From positions 1 through 64,000 of the forward strand of contig JAAAOB010000154.1 in NCBI GenBank assembly GCA_009909035.1: a stretch of 64,000 nt of DNA, read 5' to 3'. This stretch comes from Bacteroidota bacterium. GTDB lineage: Bacteria; Bacteroidota; Rhodothermia; Balneolales; Balneolaceae. The position numbers and the translations under genes are program-made. Each line of letters opens with the position of its first letter. The first letter of the stretch is position 1. The notes under the pieces are model-generated. The model was not told the DNA's origin. It saw nothing but the letters and a program-made list of their open reading frames with translations, and searched no databases. Shown piece by piece: positions 8,819-18,282 of the stretch.

Positions 8819-9097
8819 AGTATTCGATTTTGTTTGAGGTTAGTGAATAATCACGATTGCCTAACACAGCCGCATTTCATAAAGTTCACAAGTTTTAAAA
8901 TTTATTGAAAGTAATGGAAGATAAGATGTTAGCGCTTTTTTGAGGCGTATGACGGAAAGAATTTGTCTGAAGCTTCTTTTTCTAAACCATTTTAGCAGCG
9001 CGGCAGTTCATCATATATAGTACGAATCCAGTAAATAATTTTAGTAACTTGCGGATGTACATTTCTCATTCAAAAACGACAGAATCGAATAGCTTAC

Positions 9098-11107
9098 ATG
9101 ATAGCTGAGGACAAAAAAGAAGAGATACGCGAGGCTTCCGATATCGTTGAGGTTGTAGGCGAAACCGTGAAACTCAAAAAATCCGGAAATGGGTTTGTCG
9201 GGCTCTGTCCCTTTCACGATGAAAAGACTCCTTCATTTCATGTGACGCCACGCCTTGGCATCTACAAGTGCTTTGGCTGTGGTGAAAGCGGCGACGTGTA
9301 TAGTTTTATTATGGAAATGGAGGGCGTGAGCTTTCCGGATGCCATGCGTTCGCTTGCAGAGAGATACGGCATTGACCTGCCGCAACCCGAAGATAGTGAG
9401 AAACATAAAGAGGAGAGTCATTTGAGGGAAGGCGTGAGTCATGCATTAAAATATGCCGGGCTCTACTTCTACCGTCAGCTGCGAGAACATGAGGAGGCGG
9501 CTAAAGCGAGACAATATCTTGAAACACGCGGCTATGATGAAAAAATCATCCGCACGTTTGGCCTTGGATATGCGCCCGGAATGGGAGATGCACTTCTGAA
9601 AGAGGCAAAAAAGGAGGGGATAGAGGAGAGATATCTTGCCGATGCGGACCTGGTAAAACCAAGCAACCGGGGGGATGGGTATTACGACACCTTTCGCGAC
9701 CGGTTGATGTTCCCGATTTTTAATCCGTCGGGGAAGGTCATAGCGTTTGCCGGCCGCATTTTGAACAAAAACAAGAAAACGGCCAAATATGTAAACTCAG
9801 CCCAAACCGTAACCTATAATAAAAGCGAGGTTGTCTACGGCGTAAATTTTGCAAGAAATGAGATCCGGAAGACGGGCGAAGTGATCCTGGTGGAAGGGTA
9901 CACGGATGTCATCACGCTTTACCAGCACGGCATCAAGAATGTGGTTGCATCAAGCGGTACGTCTCTGACATCGAAACAGATCAACATACTGCAGCGATAT
10001 GGTAACCGGATCATCATGATATACGATGCGGATGATGCTGGCCAAAACGCGATGGAACGGGGCTTGATGATTGCGCTGCGCGAGGGGATGGAGGTGGACC
10101 TTCTGGAACTTCCCAAAGGGGAGGACCCCGACTCGTTTGTGAAACAGTTCGGAAAAGAGTCGTTTTACGAACTCAAAAAGGAGAAAGCCGTCGATTTTGT
10201 AACGTTCACCATCCAGAAGGCGGAGCAATCGGGACAAATTGAGAAACCGGGCGATCGCGCGCGGATGATCAACAAGGTCCTGGAACAGATAGCCGAAATT
10301 CCGGATGAAATACAGCGACAGGTGTATGTGCAACATCTGCATCAAAAAACCCAAAAATACCGCAAAGGGAGTGACCGTGAACTCTTTCAGCAGCTTGAAA
10401 AATACCTTGCGGAAAAGAAAAAGGCCGATCAGCGACTCAGCAGACGCCGGCAAGCCGCCTCCCAAACAAAATCAGAAGATCCGCGGCCGGGCCCGCCGGC
10501 TGCCGGAGACGCCCCGCGAAAAGAGGCCCCGTCGATTCAGAAGAAACGGCCCATCTATGAAAAGGAGATCATCCGGCTCATGCTCGTATTTGGACGGAAA
10601 ATGCAGAAGTTTATCGGCCACAACGTCGGAGCTGACCAGTTTGAGGATGAACAGCTGCGGGAATTTTACGAAGATATCATGACCCGGCACATTAAAGAGA
10701 AGGAGATTACGGTGGATCACTACGCCGGCAGAGAAGCTCCGTTTCCATCGCTGTTGAGTGATATTCTGCTGGAGCGGTATTCAGTCAGCGAAAACCACGT
10801 GAAAGCAACCGGAAATGAATTCAAAAAAGATAAATTCCCCTATAAAAGCGCAAAGTCGGCCATGAAATCGTTGCGGCTTCATTTCTATGAAAGAAAAAGA
10901 AAAGATCTTTCAGAACTTTTGAAAAAAGGGAATGACGATGAACGGCAGAAGTTTATGAAGATGATCTCGAAAGTTCAGAAAGAGATAACCAAGATTCAAA
11001 AGATGTCGGCCAATGACCTATTTGATGATCCGTCGTTCATGGATGAGGAGGAGTCCCAGTCCATTACCCAGGAGACATTTGAGTACAAAATGAAAGGTGA
11101 ACAGTAG
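9098..11107 (+). CDS. dnaG: DNA primase
   Basis: DnaG makes RNA primers for replication. The N-terminal zinc ribbon has Cys37 and His40 (CPFH) and Cys58 and Cys61 (CFGC). The catalytic TOPRIM domain has Glu266 in ILVEGYTDVITL and the acidic YDADDAGQNA. The C-terminal part, after a charged proline-rich linker (KSEDPRPGPPAAGDAPRKE), is the helicase-interaction region. The length of 669 aa is normal. It is divergent from the rhodopsin gene across 279 bases. Confidence 0.97.
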   Translation: MIAEDKKEEIREASDIVEVVGETVKLKKSGNGFVGLCPFHDEKTPSFHVTPRLGIYKCFGCGESGDVYSFIMEMEGVSFPDAMRSLAERYGIDLPQPEDSEKHKEESHLREGVSHALKYAGLYFYRQLREHEEAAKARQYLETRGYDEKIIRTFGLGYAPGMGDALLKEAKKEGIEERYLADADLVKPSNRGDGYYDTFRDRLMFPIFNPSGKVIAFAGRILNKNKKTAKYVNSAQTVTYNKSEVVYGVNFARNEIRKTGEVILVEGYTDVITLYQHGIKNVVASSGTSLTSKQINILQRYGNRIIMIYDADDAGQNAMERGLMIALREGMEVDLLELPKGEDPDSFVKQFGKESFYELKKEKAVDFVTFTIQKAEQSGQIEKPGDRARMINKVLEQIAEIPDEIQRQVYVQHLHQKTQKYRKGSDRELFQQLEKYLAEKKKADQRLSRRRQAASQTKSEDPRPGPPAAGDAPRKEAPSIQKKRPIYEKEIIRLMLVFGRKMQKFIGHNVGADQFEDEQLREFYEDIMTRHIKEKEITVDHYAGREAPFPSLLSDILLERYSVSENHVKATGNEFKKDKFPYKSAKSAMKSLRLHFYERKRKDLSELLKKGNDDERQKFMKMISKVQKEITKIQKMSANDLFDDPSFMDEEESQSITQETFEYKMKGEQ

Positions 11108-11343
11108 CCGGCGGTGGGGCATACAGCTTAAGCGGTGATTTCAAGTGTGATCTTGCCGCTCTTTTCAATTTTTATCATCCCCGTGGTTGTGTATCTTAGC
11201 CAAAACCGCGTTATTAAATTTGTTTCAACTTTCGTTTTATTAACAAAACATTTACAGTTGCGAAGCAGCGGTTCATAACTTCAGCTTTTATGCACTCTGC
11301 ATATACAGTGATGCGGTTACTTCTCATTTGATACGATGTTTAA

Positions 11344-12747
11344 ATGAACAACAAAAACTCTTCTGACTTAAGCAGAAAATCCTTTCTCAAAAAACTCGGT
11401 GTTGCTTCTGCCGCCTTTTCAGGTGTCCCATTTTTATCAGGGTCTGCACAAAAGAACCGGCAGCTGCTGTCCGCTGATCGATTTCGATCACAAAGCGGCA
11501 CGGCTTCCGAACCGATTAACATTGCCGTGATCGGCGCGGGATTGATGGGGCAGGGCAATGTCTCCACAGCACTGCAACACTCTGGCATTAAGTTGGTTGC
11601 TGCCTGCGACCTGTACGACAGCCGGCTTAAGAGATGCAACGAGTTATGGGGCAATGATGTAAAAACCACGCGCAACTACCAGGAGATTCTCGAAAACAGA
11701 GATGTAGATGCCGTCATCATCGCCTCTTCCGACCACTGGCACAAGCGTCACGCGATAGATGCCCTTGAAAGCGGTAAAGCGGTTTACCTTGAAAAGCCGA
11801 TGGTTCAACACGTCGAGGAGGGGTATGACTTAATTGAAGCCGAATCATCAGCCGATCAGCCGTTGATCGTCGGCAGCCAGAGAACAAGCTCAATTTTGTA
11901 CGAAAAAGCCCGTGATCTCCTTTCTGAGGGGAAAATCGGGGATTTAAACTTTGTTGAAGCGTACTGGGACCGTTTCTCGGCAATCGGCGCCTGGCAGTAC
12001 TCGATTCCGCCTGATGCCGGAGAGCATAACGTGGACTGGAATCGCTTTCGTCAGGGGATGGACCCCATGCCGTTTGATGCCACCCACTTCTTCCGCTGGA
12101 GAAATTACGACGATTACGGAACCGGCGTGGCCGGAGATCTATTTGTGCACTTATTTTCCGGGCTCCACCTCATCACGGGAAGCCTGGGGCCGGATTCTGT
12201 TATGGCAACCGGCGGCCTGCGCCACTGGCACGACGGACGCGACGCCGAAGATGTGATGCTGGGGCTTTTTAACTATCCAAAAACCAACCAACACCCGGAA
12301 TTTACGCTCTCACTGCGGGTTAATTTTGCGGATGGATCCGGCGGCGGCTCGCGTATTCGCCTTGTCGGAAATGAGGGTGAAATTGAGATCGGCTGGAACT
12401 ACGTTGCACTTCGAACATCGGAGCTGTCCAGGCGCCCCGGCCACACAATCGGCGACTTTAGCGAAGCTACGCAAGAAGAGTTTTTAGAACAGTACGAGGA
12501 GCGGTATCCCGAAGAGAGAGCCCGTATTATCGAACCGAATGAGTTCGTTTATCGTGCACCGGACGGTTATAATGACCGGTACGACCATTTCGGCTTCTTC
12601 TTTGATGCCATCCGGAATGGGACCGATATACTCCAGGACGCAGAATTCGCGCTCAGGGCCTGCGGACCCGCACTCCTTGCCAACAAGAGCCACCGGGAGG
12701 GGAGAATCGTACAGTGGGATCCGGAAACGATGACCTTCAGCGCATAG
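11344..12747 (+). CDS. Secreted Gfo/Idh/MocA family oxidoreductase
   Basis: An NAD(P)-dependent sugar oxidoreductase fold. The N-terminus LSRKSFLKKLGVASAAFSG resembles a Tat-like export signal of the kind common on Bacteroidota Gfo/Idh proteins. The Rossmann motif AVIGAGLMGQGN follows, then CDLYDSRL and the EKPMVQHVEEGYDL block with the conserved lysine. The C-terminal domain has WRNYDDYGTGVAGDLFVHL. The reaction is probably oxidation or reduction of a sugar or keto-sugar outside the cytoplasm, perhaps with tightly bound cofactor. It is the first gene of the 3-keto-glycoside locus and is followed by a DUF1080 gene after 43 bases. Confidence 0.9.
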   Translation: MNNKNSSDLSRKSFLKKLGVASAAFSGVPFLSGSAQKNRQLLSADRFRSQSGTASEPINIAVIGAGLMGQGNVSTALQHSGIKLVAACDLYDSRLKRCNELWGNDVKTTRNYQEILENRDVDAVIIASSDHWHKRHAIDALESGKAVYLEKPMVQHVEEGYDLIEAESSADQPLIVGSQRTSSILYEKARDLLSEGKIGDLNFVEAYWDRFSAIGAWQYSIPPDAGEHNVDWNRFRQGMDPMPFDATHFFRWRNYDDYGTGVAGDLFVHLFSGLHLITGSLGPDSVMATGGLRHWHDGRDAEDVMLGLFNYPKTNQHPEFTLSLRVNFADGSGGGSRIRLVGNEGEIEIGWNYVALRTSELSRRPGHTIGDFSEATQEEFLEQYEERYPEERARIIEPNEFVYRAPDGYNDRYDHFGFFFDAIRNGTDILQDAEFALRACGPALLANKSHREGRIVQWDPETMTFSA

Positions 12748-12790
12748 CACATGTTCAGATACGTTAACACTCAACCTGATTTGTTATACA

Positions 12791-13549
12791 ATGACAACAC
12801 TTTTAAATCGTATTTCTTTTATGATACTCCTCACGGCACTGTGTACAGCGTGCAGTGAAGGCCAAAGCCAGCAAACCAACAGTGAAACCATGCATAATCA
12901 GCTGACAGAACAGGAAGTAGAGGATGGATGGACACTCCTGTTTGATGGCGAATCCACGGAGCACTGGCGGGGATACAATATGGATGCATTTCCCGAAAAC
13001 GGCTGGCAGGCTGAGGATGGACTGCTGGTGTTTCGGCCATCGGATTCCGGTGAATGGACCTCCGGCCTCGATATCATTACGCGCGAAACCTTCTCTAACT
13101 ACGAGTTTAAAATTGAGTGGATGATAGAAGAGTCGGGCAACAGCGGCATTTTCTATCACGTGCTGGAACAGGATCGTGCCATCTACTGGTCAGGCCCGGA
13201 AATGCAAATTCTCGACAATATCAACCACCCGGATGCAGACCAGGGAGTTAACGGAAACCGCAAAGCGGGATCACTCTACGACCTGATTCCTGCCGAACCT
13301 CAAAACACACGCCCGCATGGAGAATGGAACTCGGTGAAAATTGTCTCCGATGGCCCGGTGATACAGCACTGGCAAAACGGGGAAAAGGTTGTTGAGTACG
13401 AGCGGTGGACCCCCGAATGGTTCGACATGCTCCATGAAAGCAAATTTAACTGCTTTCCCGAGTTTGGTGCCATGCGCGACGGGCACATCGGCCTGCAGGA
13501 TCACGGTGATGTAGTGAAGTTTAGAAATATTAAAATCAGGGAGTTGTAA
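12791..13549 (+). CDS. DUF1080 / 3-keto-disaccharide hydrolase family lipoprotein
   Basis: The signal peptide MILLTALCTACSEG ends at a likely lipobox cysteine, so the mature protein is probably envelope anchored. The domain starts with DGWTLLFDGESTEHWRGY, a hallmark of the concanavalin-like DUF1080 (PF06439) family, and continues with FKIEWMIEESGNSGIFYHV and GHIGLQDHGDVVKFRNIKIREL. Members have been shown to act on 3-keto-glycosides. Placed between a Gfo/Idh oxidoreductase and a GMC oxidoreductase, it fits cleavage of a glycoside after C3 oxidation. The exact substrate cannot be read from sequence. Confidence 0.9.
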   Translation: MTTLLNRISFMILLTALCTACSEGQSQQTNSETMHNQLTEQEVEDGWTLLFDGESTEHWRGYNMDAFPENGWQAEDGLLVFRPSDSGEWTSGLDIITRETFSNYEFKIEWMIEESGNSGIFYHVLEQDRAIYWSGPEMQILDNINHPDADQGVNGNRKAGSLYDLIPAEPQNTRPHGEWNSVKIVSDGPVIQHWQNGEKVVEYERWTPEWFDMLHESKFNCFPEFGAMRDGHIGLQDHGDVVKFRNIKIREL

Positions 13550-13620
13550 CGTGTTGACTAACAATACGATACAACAGACCCCGAGTCAGAAAAAAGAAAC
13601 AAACTGAATCAACACGTATT

Positions 13621-15318
13621 ATGAATTTGAATATTAAAGCCCGCAAACAGAACACCTATGATGCAATTGTTGTAGGGACAGGAATCAGCGGCGGCTGGTC
13701 GGCAAAAGAGTTAACGGAAAACGGACTGAATACGCTTGTACTGGAGCGCGGCAGAGATGTAAAGCATGTAGAGGATTATCCAACGGCTACCATGGATCCC
13801 TGGGATTTACCACGAAACAACCGTATTCCTGCGGAAGAGCGCAAGCACTACAAAAAGCAGATGCGTACGGGCTATACCATTCGTGAATCAACAAAACATT
13901 GGTGGATTAAAGACACCGACCAGCCGTACGAGGAGGAGAAGAGATTTGACTGGATACGCGGCTATCATGTTGGCGGGCGGTCCATTATGTGGGGGCGCCA
14001 GAGCTACAGGCTCTCTCAAATGGATTTTGAGGCGAATGCCAAGGAGGGCATCGCTGTAGACTGGCCGATCCGGTATGAAGATATCGCCCCGTGGTACTCA
14101 CACGTGGAAAAGTTTGCGGGTATCAGCGGGGAGTCCCTCGGGCTTCCGCAGCTCCCGGATAGTGAATTTCTGCCGGCCATGAAGCTGAATTGTGTTGAAG
14201 AGACTCTCCGCGATTCCATGGCCGACACATTTGACCGTGTATTGACAATTGGCCGGACGGCGAACCTGTCACAGCCACACAACGGACGCGGCGGCTGCAT
14301 GTATCGAAATCTCTGTATGCGCGGGTGCCCGTATGGTGCCTACTTCAGCAGTAACGCCTCGACTCTTCCGGCAGCAGAAAAGACCGGGAATATGACACTC
14401 AGGCCTCACTCCATTGTTAATTCCGTTATTTATGATGAGGAGACGGGCAAAGCATCGGGCGTGAGAGTTGTAGATGCAACATCAGGCGAGATGATCGAGT
14501 ATTTTGCAAAAGTTATTTTTCTGAACGCCTCCACGGTTGGCTCAACATCTATTCTGTTAAACTCAACCTCGGATCGATTTCCCAACGGAATGGGCAATGA
14601 CTCCGGCGAGCTGGGCCATAACATGATGGATCACCACTTCCGGGTGGGAGCCAATGGGGAAGTTGACGGGTTTGAAGATGATTACTATTACGGCCGTCGG
14701 CCTACCGGATTTTACATTCCGAGATTTCGTAACCTGGATGGCAACAATCGCGATTATCTACGGGGATTTGGCTACCAGGGCGGCGCAAGCCGGGAAGGAT
14801 GGCACCGGGGTGTCCGGGAACTGGCGATCGGCTCTGAACTGAAAGATCTTGTGGCCACGCCCGGCAAATGGACCATGGGCATGACAGCCTTTGGCGAAAT
14901 GCTGCCCGACCACAAGAACCGCATGTGGCTGAACCACGACAAGACAGATAAATGGGGGCAGCCGGTCGTTGTGTTCGACGTGGAGTTCAAAGAGAACGAA
15001 ATGAAGATGAGGGAAGATATGAAAAACGATGCGGCCGAAATGTTTGAGGCCGCCGGCATGAAAAATGTCACTACATTTGACGATATCGGCGGCCCTGGCC
15101 TGGGTATCCACGAGATGGGCACAGCCCGAATGGGACGTGATCCAAAAACGTCGGTCTTGGGCAAATGGAATCAAATCCATGCCGTTCCCAATGTGTTTGT
15201 AACCGATGGATCCTGCATGACCTCCTCGGCCTGCCAAAATCCATCCCTGAGTTATATGGCGTTTTCAGCAAGATCCGCCAACTATGCAGCTGAACAATTA
15301 AAAAAAGGTGAACTATAA
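13621..15318 (+). CDS. GMC family FAD-dependent sugar oxidoreductase
   Basis: The FAD-binding motif IVVGTGISGGWSAKEL is at residues 17-31, followed by LVLERG. The catalytic pair expected for the GMC family is His497 in GIHEMGTARMG and Asn540 in CQNPSLSYMAF. CMYRNLCMRGCPYGAY resembles the cysteine-bearing segment of gluconate/fructoside dehydrogenase large subunits. There is no signal peptide; in this family the large subunit is often exported with the Tat-tagged small subunit encoded next to it. The last base overlaps the small-subunit start. Likely role: glycoside oxidation, plausibly at C3, passing electrons to the respiratory chain. Confidence 0.92.
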   Translation: MNLNIKARKQNTYDAIVVGTGISGGWSAKELTENGLNTLVLERGRDVKHVEDYPTATMDPWDLPRNNRIPAEERKHYKKQMRTGYTIRESTKHWWIKDTDQPYEEEKRFDWIRGYHVGGRSIMWGRQSYRLSQMDFEANAKEGIAVDWPIRYEDIAPWYSHVEKFAGISGESLGLPQLPDSEFLPAMKLNCVEETLRDSMADTFDRVLTIGRTANLSQPHNGRGGCMYRNLCMRGCPYGAYFSSNASTLPAAEKTGNMTLRPHSIVNSVIYDEETGKASGVRVVDATSGEMIEYFAKVIFLNASTVGSTSILLNSTSDRFPNGMGNDSGELGHNMMDHHFRVGANGEVDGFEDDYYYGRRPTGFYIPRFRNLDGNNRDYLRGFGYQGGASREGWHRGVRELAIGSELKDLVATPGKWTMGMTAFGEMLPDHKNRMWLNHDKTDKWGQPVVVFDVEFKENEMKMREDMKNDAAEMFEAAGMKNVTTFDDIGGPGLGIHEMGTARMGRDPKTSVLGKWNQIHAVPNVFVTDGSCMTSSACQNPSLSYMAFSARSANYAAEQLKKGEL

Positions 15319-15905
15319 TGAGTACTGATAACAGCCAAAAAATCGACAGGAAAGAAGCGATTAAACGAGCCGGACTGCTCCTTGGAGGAGTGATCTTTGC
15401 CCCCAACATTCTTGGGGTACTCCAGGGGTGCCAGGCAACACCGGGAAATTGGGAGCCAGTCCTTTTTACGTCTGAACAGGCGCAGGTCGTTACCGCTCTT
15501 GCCGATATTATCCTTCCCGCAGACGATACACCGGCTGCAAGCGAGGTCGGGGTGCCAAAGTTCATAGAGTCTATGGTGAACGAAGTATACTCCGAAGAAC
15601 AGAGGGAAGAGTTTCTGAACGGTCTGGATCAGTTTTCCGGTGATTACAGGTCAGAAATTAAAGCCGAATATTTTGAAGGTACCGAGGAACAGAAGTACGA
15701 GTTCACCTACTACCAGAACCAGGCCGCGGTGGAAGAAGAGCCCGGCAGCAGCCCGTTCATACTCACGTTTAAAGAGCTGACGATGCTTGGCTATTTTACC
15801 TCTGAGGTTGGCGCTACCCAGGTACTTCGGTATGAAGCTGTCCCCGGAATGTATGATGGATGTATGCCCGTTGAACAGGTGGGCCGTACCTGGGCTACGA
15901 CATAG
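15318..15905 (+). CDS. Gluconate 2-dehydrogenase subunit 3-like protein
   Basis: A 195-aa protein with the N-terminal export signal DRKEAIKRAGLLLGGVIFAP, then the family block ALADIILPADDTPAASEVGVPKFIE, typical of the gluconate 2-dehydrogenase subunit 3 family (PF13618). It is the partner of the GMC oxidoreductase just upstream, whose stop shares one base with this ATG. It may carry the large subunit across the membrane and stabilise it. The signal has RK instead of the twin RR. Confidence 0.9.
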   Translation: MSTDNSQKIDRKEAIKRAGLLLGGVIFAPNILGVLQGCQATPGNWEPVLFTSEQAQVVTALADIILPADDTPAASEVGVPKFIESMVNEVYSEEQREEFLNGLDQFSGDYRSEIKAEYFEGTEEQKYEFTYYQNQAAVEEEPGSSPFILTFKELTMLGYFTSEVGATQVLRYEAVPGMYDGCMPVEQVGRTWATT

Positions 15906-16085
15906 CAGAAGCGCGATGGCTGCGATTTGAGCTAAGGGGCAAACCCATCCACGGTGGTCAAGATTCAGGGAGGACACCGTACAACTCATTGGTTTTACCG
16001 AATTTGCCTTAAACCCTTTATTACCTTACTATCTAACGTGCGCAATCTGAAACGCATCCTACTTTTAGTTGGCTAAGGGCACTTT

Positions 16086-17666
16086 ATGAACTATCTTGAC
16101 TGGATCGTGGTAACCGTTTATGCTGCCGGGCTTATCTGGCTGAGCTACCATTTAAGCAAAGGGCAGACCAGCGCTTCCGATTACTATCTTGGAGGCAACT
16201 CGTTTAAATGGTGGCAGGTCGGTTTATCGACCATGGCTACCCAGCTGGGAGCTGTCAGCTTTATTTCAGCACCGGCATTTGTGGGTCTTCGGGAGGGTGG
16301 CGGTCTTCAATGGCTGACCTACGAGTTTGCTGTTCCACTCGCTATGATCCTGCTGATTGTTGTGATATTTCCCCCGCTCTACAAATCCGGGGTGATCAGT
16401 ATCTACACCTACCTCGAAAAGCGGTACAACTCCACAACGCGTAAACTGCTCAGCGGGGTTTTCCAGTTCAGCCGTGCATTTGCCGCAGGGATCACCGTCT
16501 ATGCGGTGGCGATCGTACTCGAGGCCGTGTTCGATATTCCGCTCTGGATCAATATTGTCATCACCGGCGTCATTGCGATCATTTACGATTACATGGGCGG
16601 CATCAAAGCGGTCGTCCTGTCGGATGTTATTCAGATGGGGATCTTGTTTATTGGCTTCCTGTTCTGCTGCTATTTTGCCCTCGATCTGCTGGGCGGCTGG
16701 TCTGCTTTTACCGAAAATTTAGATCCCGAACGCCTCACGGCCGTCGATTTTTCCAATACCGGCATTGGATCGGACCAGGAGTTTGGATTTTGGCCAATGG
16801 TTTTGGGCGGATTCTTTCTTTACGCATCATACTACGGCTGTGATCAAAGCCAGGCCCAGAGAATACTCTCTTCAATGAATTTAAAAGATGTCCGTAAAGC
16901 ACTGCTGTTTAACGGGTTTTGCCGCTTTCCAACTGTTCTTTTATACTGCGGAATGGGTCTTTTGATTGGAACACTTGCAATGACAACCCCAACTTTTCTG
17001 GAGCAAATTCCCGAGGGACAGTCGGATTACATGGTTCCCGTGTTTATTGTTGAATACCTTCCCAACGGACTAATTGGTCTGCTGGTAGCGGCGATTATGG
17101 CTGCGGCGATGTCCTCCCTCGATTCAGCCCTCAACTCCCTCAGCGCAGCAACAGTCCAGGATTTCATCCTGCCGGGAAGATCACCAGAAGAGATGACAGA
17201 CGCCAAACAACTCTCCCTCTCGAAAAAATACACGCTGTTTTGGGGTATTATCTGCGTGGTCCTTGCGTTTGCAGCCGGTAATATTGCACCTACCGTCATT
17301 GAAGCGATTAATAAAATCGGGTCGCTGTTTTACGGGCCGATTATTGCCACGTTTGTTTTGGCTATGCTTACCACCCGAATTACAGGCTTTGCTATTAATA
17401 CGGGCATAGTAGCGGGCGTCATCTTCAATTTTTTCCTCTGGATCTTTTTTGAAGACGTTATTTTTTGGTTCTGGTGGAATGCCACCGGCTTTGTTGTCAC
17501 GGTAACGGTAGCGTGGATACTATCTGCGTTGAAAAAAGAGATTCGGGATTCTAAAACCATTGTCTCGCCCGATTTAATTGAGCCCCGCTGGAAAGAGACA
17601 TTTATCCTGGGCAGCTATTTTGCTTTGATTGTGCTCTTCAGCGTTTCTATTGCGTGGTTTGTGTAG
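16086..17666 (+). CDS. Sodium/solute symporter (SSS family), copy 1
   Basis: A multi-helix (about 13-14) transporter of 526 aa. The start LDWIVVTVYAAGLIWLSYHLSKGQ and SASDYYLGGNSFKWWQVGLS are typical of SGLT-like bacterial carriers. IMAAAMSSLDSALNSLSAAT matches the sodium-binding TM8 region. It likely brings a sugar or keto-sugar in with Na+. It lies 180 bases after the dehydrogenase subunit gene and ends just before the tandem hairpin array. Confidence 0.92.
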   Translation: MNYLDWIVVTVYAAGLIWLSYHLSKGQTSASDYYLGGNSFKWWQVGLSTMATQLGAVSFISAPAFVGLREGGGLQWLTYEFAVPLAMILLIVVIFPPLYKSGVISIYTYLEKRYNSTTRKLLSGVFQFSRAFAAGITVYAVAIVLEAVFDIPLWINIVITGVIAIIYDYMGGIKAVVLSDVIQMGILFIGFLFCCYFALDLLGGWSAFTENLDPERLTAVDFSNTGIGSDQEFGFWPMVLGGFFLYASYYGCDQSQAQRILSSMNLKDVRKALLFNGFCRFPTVLLYCGMGLLIGTLAMTTPTFLEQIPEGQSDYMVPVFIVEYLPNGLIGLLVAAIMAAAMSSLDSALNSLSAATVQDFILPGRSPEEMTDAKQLSLSKKYTLFWGIICVVLAFAAGNIAPTVIEAINKIGSLFYGPIIATFVLAMLTTRITGFAINTGIVAGVIFNFFLWIFFEDVIFWFWWNATGFVVTVTVAWILSALKKEIRDSKTIVSPDLIEPRWKETFILGSYFALIVLFSVSIAWFV

Positions 17667-17668
17667 CC

Positions 17669-18278
17669 CCTTCGTCGGACGATTGCCCCGAAGGGATCGC
17701 TTGGCGGGGTTTTTCGTCCGACGAATTACGAAATCCAATGCCCCGCACCTCATCCCGATAACTACACGCTCCTGAACAAATCTCATTGCCACGGTTTACT
17801 CGACAGTCGAAAGAAGCAATCGACTGTCGAGGTCGATGCCTTCGTCGGACGATTGTCTTTTTCGTCCGACGAATTACGAAATCCAATCCCCCCAACCTCA
17901 TCCCAACAGCCCACGCTCCTGAATAAATCTCATTGCCACGGTTTACTCGACAGTCGAAAAATGCAATCGACTGTCGAGGTGGGTCCCTTCGTCGGACGAT
18001 TGTCTTTTTCGTCCGACGAATTACGAAATCCAATGCCCCGCACCTCATCCCGCCAACCACACGCTCCTGAATAAATCATTTGCCAGTGGTTACTCGACAG
18101 TCGAAAGAAGCAATCGACTGTCGAGGTCGATGCCTTCGTCGGACGATTGCTTTTTTCGTCCGACGAATTACGAAATCCAATCCCCCCGCACCTCATAGTG
18201 ATAACCACACGCTCCTGAACAAATCTCATTGCCACGGTTTACTCGACAGTCGAAAGAGGCAATCGACTGTCGAGGTGG
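17669..18278. repeat. Four tandem copies of a 147-bp two-hairpin repeat
   Basis: Units start at about 17670, 17840, 17987 and 18134; spacing is 170 (a ~23-base insert in unit 1), then 147 and 147. Each unit has two perfect 12-bp inverted repeats: TTCGTCGGACGA with TCGTCCGACGAA around a short T-rich loop, and CTCGACAGTCGA with TCGACTGTCGAG. Between them is a conserved ~70-base segment that includes ATTACGAAATCCAAT, CACGCTCCTGAA and ATTGCCACGGTTTACT. Some minus-strand frames are open through the array only because the unit length is a multiple of three. It lies between two convergent genes. Confidence 0.95.
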
Positions 18279-18282
18279 ATTC

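Noticed and set aside
17574-18235. Repetitive protein genes on the minus strand across the array
   Set aside because: The frames stay open because the unit length is divisible by three; they have no start context and repeat the same noncoding sequence.
17669-18278. CRISPR array
   Set aside because: Repeat units are 147 bp, contain two internal hairpins, and the segments between the arms are conserved and not unique spacers. No cas genes are present.
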